The position numbers and the translations under genes are program-made. DNA of 64,000 bases from the NCBI GenBank assembly GCA_040768665.1, contig JAXGMN010000041.1, positions 61,141 to 125,140 on the forward strand. The letters run 5' to 3'. Below are positions 34,221-44,101 of the stretch, one piece after another. Within the stretch, counting starts at the first letter, position 1. Every line of letters begins with the position of its first letter. The notes below the pieces were generated by a model, which made no database searches, had not been told where the DNA came from, and saw only the letters and a list, made by a program, of their open reading frames with translations. Source of the DNA: JABWBD01 sp040768665 (GTDB lineage: Bacteria > Planctomycetota > Planctomycetia > Pirellulales > Thermoguttaceae).

Positions 34221-36527
34221 ATGGCTAGTCCGTTTCGGGTCTTCCGAAAGCACCAGAAAGCCATGCTGGCCGTTTTGGGCTTGTTGGCGATGATCGCCTT
34301 CGTATTTCTGCCGGTCGTCATGGATCAGATGCAGACGCGGTCCTATGCGGACCCCGTGGTGGTAGCCACGGAGACGTATGGCGATCTGACCCGCAGCGAG
34401 ATCAGCATGATGATTGGCCGCCGCCAATCGCTTCTGGGGTTCCTGTACCAGGTCCAACAGGCGGTGCAGCAGGCTGGCGGACAAGCAACGGAGGCGATGC
34501 GTCTGAGTCGGCAGATCGGGGAGGCCACTGAGGAAAGCGTGGTCAATACCTGGCTCTTCGCTCAGAAAGCTCGGGAGCTCGGGTTGGCCGTGGACGACGC
34601 GGCGATCAACGCCGTGCTGAGTTCGTTGGTCGATCGCGTTCCGGCGGAGCGGATCTTTCAGATCCTGCGCGACTCGCGGATGTCGCAAGCAGCGCTTTTC
34701 GAAGTCCTCGAAAAGGAGCTTTTGGCCCTGCGGCTTCAGGAGATGTTCGGAGTCAGCATTGCCGGCACAACGCCCGCGCAGGCCTGGGACTATTTCCGGC
34801 GGCTGAATCGCAAGGCGACGGTCGAGGTAGCGGCGATCCCCGTGGAGCGCTTTGCCAGCGAGGTGAGTGCCCCGGATGAGGCGACTCTGCGCGAGTTTTT
34901 CCAGAAGTACAAGGACAAGTTGCCGGATCCGGCAACTCCGGAGCCCGGCTTTCGCATTCCGCGGCGGATTGCGGTCGAGTACGTCAAAGCCGACTACGAG
35001 AAGGTGCTTGAAACGGTCGAGGTAAGCGACGAAGACATTCGCAAGTACTACGACGAACACAAGGAGAATTACAAGCGGGAGGAATTGCCCTCGCTGGAAC
35101 CTAAGGAGGAGGCGGCAACGCCGGAGAAACCAGCCGCCGAGGCTCCTGCTACAAAACCCTCGGAGAAGCCTGCGGGTGAGGGGGCCGCGGAAGAGCAAGC
35201 ACCGGAGAAGCGGGCCGCGGAGAAAGCCGCGCCGGAAAAGCCTGTTGAAAAGGAGCCCGCCAAACCGGCCGAGGTGAAAACGGAACCTCCCGCCGAGAAG
35301 CCGAAGCACTCCGTTGAGGCGGAAGCGGAGAGCGAGGCTGAGCCGAAACAGACGCCGGAGCTTGCTCCGCCGGCCAACGATAGTTCGTCGACACGGCGAG
35401 TTTCCCCGTTTTCGCTTGCGGTGTATCGAGCGGAAGACGCGAACGCAGAAGAGGCGTTGGGCGACGAGCCTGAAGAAAAGGCAGAACCGTCGGAGCGCGA
35501 GGCCACCAAGGAGAAGCCGGCCGAGACTCAGGCAGCTACACCCGCGAAACCACCCGCCTACACTCCTCTGGAAGAGGTTCGCGACGAGATTCGCCGGCAG
35601 TTGCAGCGCGAGCGGGCGCAGGCAAGGGTGCAGGAGTTGATCCAGCGGATTCAGGAGAAGATGGAGGTCTACTACAATCAATGGATCGTTTACGAAGCCT
35701 CGGTTCAAGAGGGCGCCCAGACCTCGAAGAAGCCTCCTGCTCGGCCCAATCTCTCCAAGCTTGTGGAAGGAACGGCCCTGACGGCCCATAGCACCGAGTT
35801 GTTGGCGGCGTTCGAGTCCGCTCGGCTCGACATCGGCGACTCGTGGACGGGTTCCGACCCGTTCGTCGAATACGCGTACGCCGAGAACGTGCCGAAGTAC
35901 AAGCCTGCCACCTCGCAGGATAACGACGGCAACACCTATCTCTTCTGGAAGACCGAAGAGGCCCCGGAGCGGGAGCCTGAATTCGACAATCCGTCGGTCC
36001 GCGAAGAGGTGCTCCGCCAGTGGAAGCTCGTCCAGGCCCGCGATCTTGCCAAGAAGGAGGCAGGAGAGCTTGCCGAAGCGGCGCGGAAGTCGGACAAGAG
36101 TTTCAAGGAGTTCTTTGCGGCCCAGAAGGACATCCCGGTTACCGAAGCAGGTCCCTTCTCGTGGCTGACCTACGGCAACATACCGCCCATGTACTGGCTG
36201 CAAAGCCAACAACCGCCGCAGATCTCGGAGGTGCAAGGGGTCGATATGGCCGGTCCGGATTTGATGCAGACCATCTTTGGTCTCGAGGCGGGAGAGATCG
36301 GCGTTGCGATGAACCAGCCGCAAGATAAGGTGTACGTGGTCCGCGCGGTTGAGTTCAATCCGCTGCCGGATGTGCTCTGGACGCTCTTCCTGGAGGACCG
36401 AATGAGTCGGTTCATGGCTACTGCGGCGGATCGTCGCGGCCCCTGGAGGGAGTGGATGAAGGAGATCAAAGAGTCGGCAGGGTTTGAGTGGAAGGAGAAG
36501 CCCGAGGAGCGGCGCCCGGCATCCTAG
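34221..36527 (+). CDS. SurA/PpiD-like membrane-anchored periplasmic foldase
   Basis: A 768-residue protein with a short cytoplasmic N-terminus, one membrane helix (about 16-35, AMLAVLGLLAMIAFVFLPVV) and a large exported part, the topology of PpiD. Residues about 45-215 are helical and resemble the SurA_N chaperone domain. A peptidyl-prolyl isomerase-like region is split by a low-complexity Ala/Glu/Lys/Pro insert of roughly 130 residues (about 290-420), probably disordered. The last part (GPFSWLTYGNIPPMYWLQS, DKVYVVRAVEFN) resembles a second PPIase-like fold. I do not see a canonical parvulin active site, so chaperone activity is more likely. ATG 34221 has AAGAGGGG upstream. Confidence 0.7.
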   Translation: MASPFRVFRKHQKAMLAVLGLLAMIAFVFLPVVMDQMQTRSYADPVVVATETYGDLTRSEISMMIGRRQSLLGFLYQVQQAVQQAGGQATEAMRLSRQIGEATEESVVNTWLFAQKARELGLAVDDAAINAVLSSLVDRVPAERIFQILRDSRMSQAALFEVLEKELLALRLQEMFGVSIAGTTPAQAWDYFRRLNRKATVEVAAIPVERFASEVSAPDEATLREFFQKYKDKLPDPATPEPGFRIPRRIAVEYVKADYEKVLETVEVSDEDIRKYYDEHKENYKREELPSLEPKEEAATPEKPAAEAPATKPSEKPAGEGAAEEQAPEKRAAEKAAPEKPVEKEPAKPAEVKTEPPAEKPKHSVEAEAESEAEPKQTPELAPPANDSSSTRRVSPFSLAVYRAEDANAEEALGDEPEEKAEPSEREATKEKPAETQAATPAKPPAYTPLEEVRDEIRRQLQRERAQARVQELIQRIQEKMEVYYNQWIVYEASVQEGAQTSKKPPARPNLSKLVEGTALTAHSTELLAAFESARLDIGDSWTGSDPFVEYAYAENVPKYKPATSQDNDGNTYLFWKTEEAPEREPEFDNPSVREEVLRQWKLVQARDLAKKEAGELAEAARKSDKSFKEFFAAQKDIPVTEAGPFSWLTYGNIPPMYWLQSQQPPQISEVQGVDMAGPDLMQTIFGLEAGEIGVAMNQPQDKVYVVRAVEFNPLPDVLWTLFLEDRMSRFMATAADRRGPWREWMKEIKESAGFEWKEKPEERRPAS

Positions 36528-36530
36528 CAG

Positions 36531-36570
36531 GTCCCGCTCGGCAGAGACCGCTGAAAAAGAGGGGACAGTG
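36531..36570. repeat. Repeat remnants after the foldase gene
   Basis: GGTCCCGCTCGGCAGAGACC, a partial palindrome copy, is followed by AAAAAGAGGGGACAG, a half-arm of the hairpin family. Both are degenerate. Confidence 0.4.
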
Positions 36571-36597
36571 TGGTGTGCCGAGGTGATCGGCGGTTCC

Positions 36598-36622
36598 AGG
36601 TCCCGCTCGGCAAGCGGGACCT
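36598..36622. repeat. Perfect GGTCCCGCT/AGCGGGACC palindrome
   Basis: AGGTCCCGCT (36598-36607), a CGGCA loop and AGCGGGACCT (36613-36622) make a perfect 10-bp stem. It is the best-preserved member of a palindrome family found in at least seven intergenic places in the window. Confidence 0.75.
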
Positions 36623-38273
36623 ACCAGCTTCCTCTTGCCACGAGTCGGTCCTGGCGGGTACACTTCGCCGGCCTGGCCCCGGAAGGAATCCGGGTGCCGG
36701 AGACGATCGCTTGGTATTGAATTGCCGCGTGCGACAAGGAGGTCGCCGGTGTTTTCCGACTGGCCGATTCGGGTCAAATTTCTGGTCGGCTTGAGCCTGC
36801 TGCTCCTGCTGGTGATCATCCTCGCCACCAGCGGCATGTACGCAACGCTAACGTACCGCAGCCTGGTCAAGACGCTGAGCTGGCGTGCGAGCGAACTCCC
36901 GTTGGCCATGAAGCTTGGCCGGCAGGTGAGCGAACTGCGGATTGTGCTGGGCGAACTCCGCGGTCTGCGCAGTCAAGCGCCCTCCCATCCGTCGGATGAG
37001 GGGATGCCGCTGCGAATATGGATGGCGCGGAGTCAGTTTCGCACGCAACTCAGCGCGGTCGAAGAGAACCTCGCCCAGTACCGCGGTGAGTTGGACAGCA
37101 ATGTTCGCGATGGCTCACCCATCGCCGACAACCAGAAGGAGTGGGCGACTCTCCACAAGATCGAAGCCACGCTCCGGCAGGTCCGCGAAGCCGACCGCGA
37201 TATCAACTGGATGCTCGACGATGCCAAGGTGGGTCGCCTGAACTCGGAACTGGAGCAGCTTCAGGCCCTGGCCGTCGAGCTGCCGAGCCACTTGCACGGC
37301 AAAATCGGCGGTTTTGCTCACGAAGTCCGAGCAAAGTACCGCACGCTGTACTTTGGCACCTGGCTCGTCAGCCTGATCGCGGGCCTGATCTTTGTATTGT
37401 TGCTCCGTCTGTTCTACCAGTGGATCTTTCGCCCGCTCAGGATTCTCATCGGGGGTTCCCGGAGGGTGGCGGCCGGAGACTTCAATCACCGAATTCACCT
37501 GGATACCCGGGACGAGATGTCGGAGTTGGCCGACGCCATGAACGACATGACTGAGCGATTCCAGGTCATCCGCGACGATCTCGACCGGCAGGTGCAGGAG
37601 CGAACCCGGCAGGTGGTCCGCAATGAGCAATTGGCCAGTGTCGGCTTCCTGGCCGCCGGAGTCGCCCACGAGATCAACAACCCACTAGCATCGATTGCCC
37701 TTTGCGCCGAGTCATTGGAAAGTCGCGTTCGCGAATCGCTCGACGAGAAGAACGAAGACCATGCGATCATTCGCGATTACCTGCGGATGATCCAGACCGA
37801 GGCCTTCCGCTGCAAGGAGATCACCGAAAAGCTGCTCGACTTCTCCCGCACGGGGCAGATCCGCCGTCAGACCACGGACCTTGGCGAACTGGTCCGGGGA
37901 GTGATCGAGATGCTCGGCCACTTGGGCAAGTATCAAAGGAAGAGGATCGAGCTGCACGTGTCGGAACCCATTCTCCTCTCGGTCAACCCGCAGGAAATCA
38001 AGCAGGTCGTGTTGAACCTTCTGACCAACGCCCTGGACAGTATCGAGCCGGACGGGCTGGTGCAAGTCTGCCTGGACCGCCGCGACGGCCTTGCCGAACT
38101 GGCGGTGGTCGACGACGGCTGCGGCATGACGCCGGAGGTGCTGGAGCACGTCTTCGAGCCGTTCTTCACCCGCCGTCGCGCCGGCCAGGGAACCGGTCTC
38201 GGCCTGTCGATTACCTATCGAATCGTTTCGGACCACGGGGGGGAAATCGAGGTGTCGAGCGCCGGGCCGGGCC

Positions 38274-39719
<1,446 letters not shown>

Positions 39720-39723
39720 GAGG

Positions 39724-39876
39724 ATGGTGGCATATCCTGGCGCGTATTGGAAGAAAGCGGCCGAAGCCGAGATCTCCGAGGAAACGAGCCTGGTAGCCTT
39801 GCGTGCACGGACCGGCGAGGAGGTGTTCCGCATCCATGGGGTTCTGCGAGGCGCGATCGAAAAGGTAACGCCGTAG
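39724..39876 (+). CDS. Possible small protein after the response regulator
   Basis: A 50-codon frame (MVAYPGAYWKKAAEAEISEE...RIHGVLRGAIEKVTP) starting 4 bp after the regulator stop, with GAGAGG close to the ATG. The composition is protein-like and charged. I do not recognise it. It fills most of the gap to the convergent sulfatase gene. It could be a chance frame. Confidence 0.3.
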   Translation: MVAYPGAYWKKAAEAEISEETSLVALRARTGEEVFRIHGVLRGAIEKVTP

Positions 39877-39908
39877 TATTTTCCCAATCCAACCGGCGGA
39901 CCGGTCAG

Positions 39909-41504
39909 TCAATCGGAGAGAGGCCCCGCTCTCTTCTTCCCCTTCGCTCGCTTGGGTTTTGCCGCAGGGCGGCGGTCCGGTTCCGGGCGGTTCGATGCAT
40001 AGGGACCGGTTCCGTGGATCGCCCACTGAAGATCCGCTTGAACATCGGCGTTGGCTGCGCGGGGATCGGTGTATTTCCGGCCGTACTCGCGCAGTTGTTT
40101 GGAAAGCTCGCGAATGGTCTCGCGATATGTGGGGTCGTTGAAGGCGTTAACCAGCTCGTCGGGGTCTTTTTCGAGATCGAACAGCCAGGGAACATCGGCA
40201 GTCGAGTAAACCAATTTGTAGCGATCGGTCACCGCGGCCAGCCAGCCCCGTTCCTCGCCCGTTCCGCGGAGAAAGACCACATCAACCCAACCGTCGGGCG
40301 CCCGGCCCGTGGTCAGCAATTGCGACGCATCGCGGCCATGCTCGCTGCCGGCGGTTTTGACGCCCATGAGGCCGAGGATCGTGGGCAGAAAATCGACGCA
40401 GCTCAATGCTTGGTCAACGACGGTGCCCGGTTTGACCTTGTCGGGATAGTAGATGACGAACGGGATCTTGGCGGAGGCCTCGTAGGGCACTCCCTTGTTG
40501 TGCCGGCCGTGTTCGCCTCGCAGGTCGCCGTGGTCGGAAGTAAAGACAACGATCGTGCGGTCAAGGATGCCTGCGTTCCGCAGCGCTTGGAGGATCTTCC
40601 CCACGTTGTCGTCGATACACTTGACCATGCCGTAGTACTTCGACTGGTTGTAGGCGGACTGTGCCTTCTGGCCCCAACCGGGCAGGCCCGCGTCGGGTTT
40701 GCGGGCGGAACGCGGTTCTTCGTACATCTGACCGGCAAACATCGTGTCGTACGGAGGGCGGACCGTGTCAGGGCCGTGGGGATCGGGCAGGCTGACCATG
40801 TAGCAGAACCGTTCATCCTTGTGGTCGCGAATGAACTCGACCGTTCGATCGGCCAGGAAATCGGTGGTGAAGGAATGCTCGTCGGCGCCCTGGACGTCGT
40901 AGGTCGGCTGGCCGTTGGTGCGGGCCTTGACCCGCGGACCGGCGGGAGTCTCTTCCAGTTGTTTCCAATGTCCGCGATTGAACATGAAGCGGTTGTCTTC
41001 GAAGCCGAACTTCCTCTCGGGTGCCCATTGCGGCTTGCCGTCGCCGTCGAGATGCCATTTACCGGCGTAGCCGGTGGCGTAGCCTTGTCGCCTGAGGATT
41101 TCAGCGAAGGTGACGATGTCGTCGTCGAGCGGGATGTTATTGGTGTTCACCGGTGTCGTATGGGGATACCGGCCGGAAACCAGAGCGGCTCGCGAGGGCG
41201 AACAGACCGGTGTGGTCGCGTAGAAACTCGTGCACAGGGCACCGTGGTCGGCAAGCCAATCGATGTGGGGCGTTTCCACGACCGCCTTGCCCCACATGAA
41301 AGCCTGCTCGGGCGGGAGCGTATGGCGGTAGCAGCTGAGCGTGCGGAAATTGTGTTCGTCGGTGTGAATGATGAGCAGGTTGGGGGAGCCGACGCCCGAT
41401 CGCTCGGCTCCGTGGGTTAGGGGGTTCTCGATTCCGGCGCTAGAGCCAAAGCAGATCGCCAGGAGTACCGCACCGATGCGGAAGGCATGAAGCGAGTCGT
41501 TCAT
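39909..41504 (-). CDS. Secreted sulfatase
   Basis: A 531-residue type I sulfatase with an N-terminal export signal (MNDSLHAFRIGAVLLAICF). The signature C-x-P-S-R is C101 in CSPSRAALVSGRYPHT; this Cys is converted to formylglycine by a maturase not present in this window. Metal ligands are in LLIIHTDEHN near the start and FTSDHGDLRGEHG later, and GYAGKWHLDGDG is also typical. Residues near the C-terminus are basic (AAKPKRAKGKKRAGP). Planctomycetes carry many sulfatases used on sulfated algal glycans; the substrate of this one is not evident. ATG 41504 is chosen because it begins the signal peptide. Confidence 0.9.
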   Translation of the reverse strand: MNDSLHAFRIGAVLLAICFGSSAGIENPLTHGAERSGVGSPNLLIIHTDEHNFRTLSCYRHTLPPEQAFMWGKAVVETPHIDWLADHGALCTSFYATTPVCSPSRAALVSGRYPHTTPVNTNNIPLDDDIVTFAEILRRQGYATGYAGKWHLDGDGKPQWAPERKFGFEDNRFMFNRGHWKQLEETPAGPRVKARTNGQPTYDVQGADEHSFTTDFLADRTVEFIRDHKDERFCYMVSLPDPHGPDTVRPPYDTMFAGQMYEEPRSARKPDAGLPGWGQKAQSAYNQSKYYGMVKCIDDNVGKILQALRNAGILDRTIVVFTSDHGDLRGEHGRHNKGVPYEASAKIPFVIYYPDKVKPGTVVDQALSCVDFLPTILGLMGVKTAGSEHGRDASQLLTTGRAPDGWVDVVFLRGTGEERGWLAAVTDRYKLVYSTADVPWLFDLEKDPDELVNAFNDPTYRETIRELSKQLREYGRKYTDPRAANADVQADLQWAIHGTGPYASNRPEPDRRPAAKPKRAKGKKRAGPLSD

Positions 41505-41587
41505 GGGTAGGCTCCAATTTGGGATCGCGGGAGTCTCTTCGAGCCGGGTTCTCTTATCTCGATCACTGCCGACGTGAGCTGATAATC

Positions 41588-41995
41588 CTACACATCGCGG
41601 CGAAGATAGCCCGCGCTGGACTGGAAGTACTTGCGACGGCGAGTCTCGGCGGCCTGGGAAGTCTCCGTCTGCTGCTGGAGGTCCGTCAAGTTGGCCTTGC
41701 AGTAGCGGCAGCCGACCGTATCGAGGTGGAACTCGATGTAGCGGGACCATTCCGCCGGGAGCGCGCCAAGGAGATAGCTGCCGAGTCGATCGCGCGAGGG
41801 ACAACTGAGGCGATGGCGGCGCCAGATGGCGCCGAGGCTATGCACGCCCGCGTCGCGCCTCGCGTTGATCTCGGCCAATCGCCGGATCAGGTCGGAATTG
41901 TCGCGCAGCGCCAGTTCGATGCGGGCCATCTCTTCCGGCGGCAGGGCCTCGTCGAGGTAGCTTTCCAGGTCGGACTGTCGGATCGCCTGCGGCAT
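41588..41995 (-). CDS. Putative zinc-binding anti-sigma factor
   Basis: A 135-residue soluble protein directly downstream (23 bp) of the ECF sigma gene. It contains an H90-x5-C96-x2-C99 motif (FHLDTVGCRYCKANL) like the ZAS domain of anti-sigma factors, and the N-terminal QSDLESYLDEALPPEEMARIE resembles the corresponding regulatory helix. There is no membrane segment, so the signal would be cytoplasmic. Binding to the neighbouring sigma factor is inferred from gene order and the zinc motif. Ends close to the sulfatase start region (83 bp). Confidence 0.65.
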   Translation of the reverse strand: MPQAIRQSDLESYLDEALPPEEMARIELALRDNSDLIRRLAEINARRDAGVHSLGAIWRRHRLSCPSRDRLGSYLLGALPAEWSRYIEFHLDTVGCRYCKANLTDLQQQTETSQAAETRRRKYFQSSAGYLRRDV

Positions 41996-42018
41996 TTCGA
42001 ACGATTCTCGATTTGACG

Positions 42019-42657
42019 TTATTCGTACAGTTCCGGAAAGACTTCGTCCGGCAACTGCTGGTGACGGACGGCGCCGCGGAGCTTGGCGAGGAATTCAAAC
42101 TTGTAGTTGGCCACTGCCTGCTCGGAAAGGCCGAGCCGGACCGCGACTTCCTTGTTCGCCCAGCCCCGGACGAACAGCAGTTCGACGCACTGGACTTTCG
42201 GCCAATCGCCCCGCTGGCGCCAATGATCGAGCTGCTCGGCGATGGCAGCCACGAGAGCATCTTCCTCGAACCGCCGCCGTTCACCGCTGCGCGCGATGCT
42301 GCTGGCGGGCCGCGCACGGCCCGCCGGCTCCCAACTGCTGGCGTTGCTTCCGTCGGGGATTAACGGGAGCGTCGGCCGGCGTCCCTCGCGGCGGAGCAGG
42401 TCGGTCAGCTTGTGGGCGGCGATGGAAAAGAGATAGCCTTCCAAGGGTCGCCGCGGATCGTAGTTGGGCAGGCTGGTCAGGAACCCGATAAAAGTCTCCT
42501 GAACCACGTCTTCCGCGGCCGCGCGATTCTTCGTCCGCTTGTCGACAAACGCCAGCAGCCGGCCTTCGAACCGGCTGATCAGCTCATTCCATGCATCGGA
42601 ATCGCCCGAGCGGATCCGCCGGACGAGGAGCGCGTCGGCCTGGTTGGGAGCGGGCAT
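42019..42657 (-). CDS. ECF-type RNA polymerase sigma factor
   Basis: A 212-residue sigma-70 family protein. Region 2 spans about 10-85 (DAWNELISRFEGRLLAFV, RAAAEDVVQETFIGFLTSLP, GYLFSIAAHKLTDLLRR). Region 4 follows at about 150-200 with helix-turn-helix WANKEVAVRLGLSEQAVANY. A variable linker of about 55 residues rich in Ser and Arg lies between. It has no region 1 or 3, so it is an ECF sigma factor. The next gene downstream encodes a likely anti-sigma factor. The 286 bp upstream hold one palindrome and no gene I can support. Confidence 0.85.
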   Translation of the reverse strand: MPAPNQADALLVRRIRSGDSDAWNELISRFEGRLLAFVDKRTKNRAAAEDVVQETFIGFLTSLPNYDPRRPLEGYLFSIAAHKLTDLLRREGRRPTLPLIPDGSNASSWEPAGRARPASSIARSGERRRFEEDALVAAIAEQLDHWRQRGDWPKVQCVELLFVRGWANKEVAVRLGLSEQAVANYKFEFLAKLRGAVRHQQLPDEVFPELYE

Positions 42658-42918
42658 GAGCGGACGGTCGGGTACTGCGGTCAGGGGAATACGACGATAA
42701 GAAAGCCTGCCTTTAGATTACCGTGTGAAGGTTGGTGTGGCAACCGGTAGCACGAACGTACGGTGATTCTCTGACAAGCTATAAAGCCCGGTCCCGCCAC
42801 CTCCTGCCGCAAGAACTTGCCGCACGTAGCGCGAACGTGTGCGGCGAGTCTCGGCCAGGCTTGCGCATCGGCGGCTGATGCGAGCGCGCCCCGGTTGGCA
42901 AGCGGCCCCCGGGCGCAA

Positions 42919-42945
42919 GGTCCCGCTCGGCAAGCGGCACCTGCT
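42919..42945. repeat. GGTCCCGCTCGGCAAGCGG palindrome copy
   Basis: AAGGTCCCGCTCGGCAAGCGGCACCTGC, one mismatch from the perfect palindrome at 36598-36622. It overlaps the stop codon of the membrane-protein gene on the minus strand. Confidence 0.65.
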
Positions 42946-44101
42946 ATGCCAGCACGGCGAGTCCGGCGAGGAAGATGGAGGTGAGCGCCAGGCCCGTCGC
43001 AAATCGCAGTCTCCCGCGGTAGGCGCCGCGGGTCGCCAGATCGACCCTCAAGTATGCCCAGAACGCAGAAAGGAGGAGAAGCAGCATCGTGCCGAAAGTT
43101 CCCAGGATCCAGAGCTTGCCGTGGATCACTGCCTGCCGCCAGGCCTCTCGCAAACGGTCGTTCACCGCACGATCGAACTCGAGGAGAACGTGAAGGCGAA
43201 CCATGGGGATCTGGCTGCTGGGACTGACACTCACCCGGCGCGTTTCCAGCCACTGCTCCTGGACGACGTTCTCGCGGAGATAGTCCACCGGGAGCCTCAC
43301 CCGGCCGGCCGCCTCGGGACCAAAGTATTGCGATGCGTATTCGTCGACGGCCGCGCGCAACGCCTCCGGCAGTTCCCGTTCGCACTCGCCGCGCGTGGCG
43401 TAAGGGCCGACGGAAACCGCCACGCGGTAGGCTCCGTCGACTTGCTGCGCGGGCGCGTCGACCCAATCCGGCTGGCCGGGCTGGCGAGTGCGATCCACTG
43501 CGGGGCGCCGGCTGGTATCAGCCGCCGGCGAGCGAGTCTCGGTTTCTGCCGCCGTCTCCGCCGTGCCCTCCGCCAGGGTCTTGACCATCACTTTGGAAAG
43601 CAGCGCAAGCAGTTGCGTCAATTCGAAGCCCTTGTCTGCCGTGGGCTGGGCCGCGCCGACCGTACGCTCCGGACCAGCCGCAGCAGGCAATGGAAATAAT
43701 GGAGCTGGATCGCTCTGCTCTCCGGCGCCAATCGAAGAATTGTCGGAAAAGGCCGTGGCTTTCCGGTCCGACACGGGGATGGCGTGATCCGCTGTCACTT
43801 CTCCTTGGTCGACGATCAACTTCTCGACGCGAATATCATGACCGCCGCCATGCAGCCGTACGGCCTTGTGCGTCCGGTGCTGCCGGTCCGTGACTCGAGC
43901 CACTTCGGTAGCCACTTCGGCCTTTTGCTGCCAGTGTGCCAACACGGCGATCGCGGCGACGACCAGCAGCGGCACCGCGAGCAATGATTTGATCGTCGCG
44001 CGAAACCGTTCGCTGCTCAGCACCCGAACCGACAGCAGAATGGCGCCGAGCACGGCCGCGAGAATTGTCCCGAAAACGATCAACCACAAGAGTGCCATCA
44101 T
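42944..44101 (-). CDS. Membrane protein of unknown function next to Ser/Thr kinase
   Basis: A 385-residue protein not recognised as a known family. Two membrane helices lie at the N-terminus (about 4-27 and 38-58) and two at the C-terminus (about 328-350 and 362-384). The loop between them is about 270 residues and probably periplasmic; it contains a conserved-looking part (YRVAVSVGPYATRGECEREL...LPVDYLRENVVQEQWLETRR). The start ATG 44101 overlaps the kinase stop as ATGA, so the two genes are translationally coupled. The partner kinase may phosphorylate its cytoplasmic ends, but that is inference. Confidence 0.7.
   Translation of the reverse strand: MMALLWLIVFGTILAAVLGAILLSVRVLSSERFRATIKSLLAVPLLVVAAIAVLAHWQQKAEVATEVARVTDRQHRTHKAVRLHGGGHDIRVEKLIVDQGEVTADHAIPVSDRKATAFSDNSSIGAGEQSDPAPLFPLPAAAGPERTVGAAQPTADKGFELTQLLALLSKVMVKTLAEGTAETAAETETRSPAADTSRRPAVDRTRQPGQPDWVDAPAQQVDGAYRVAVSVGPYATRGECERELPEALRAAVDEYASQYFGPEAAGRVRLPVDYLRENVVQEQWLETRRVSVSPSSQIPMVRLHVLLEFDRAVNDRLREAWRQAVIHGKLWILGTFGTMLLLLLSAFWAYLRVDLATRGAYRGRLRFATGLALTSIFLAGLAVLA

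Noticed and set aside
33744..36323. Minus-strand extension of topA giving a 1749-residue protein
   Set aside because: The extra 860 codons are antisense to the SurA/PpiD-like gene and have no domain-like sequence; they reflect high GC and a low chance of stops. TopA homology begins exactly at ATG 33743.
42681..42943. Possible small gene between the ECF sigma factor and the membrane protein
   Set aside because: Frames here are short and continue as shadows of the neighbouring gene; only a palindrome is convincing.
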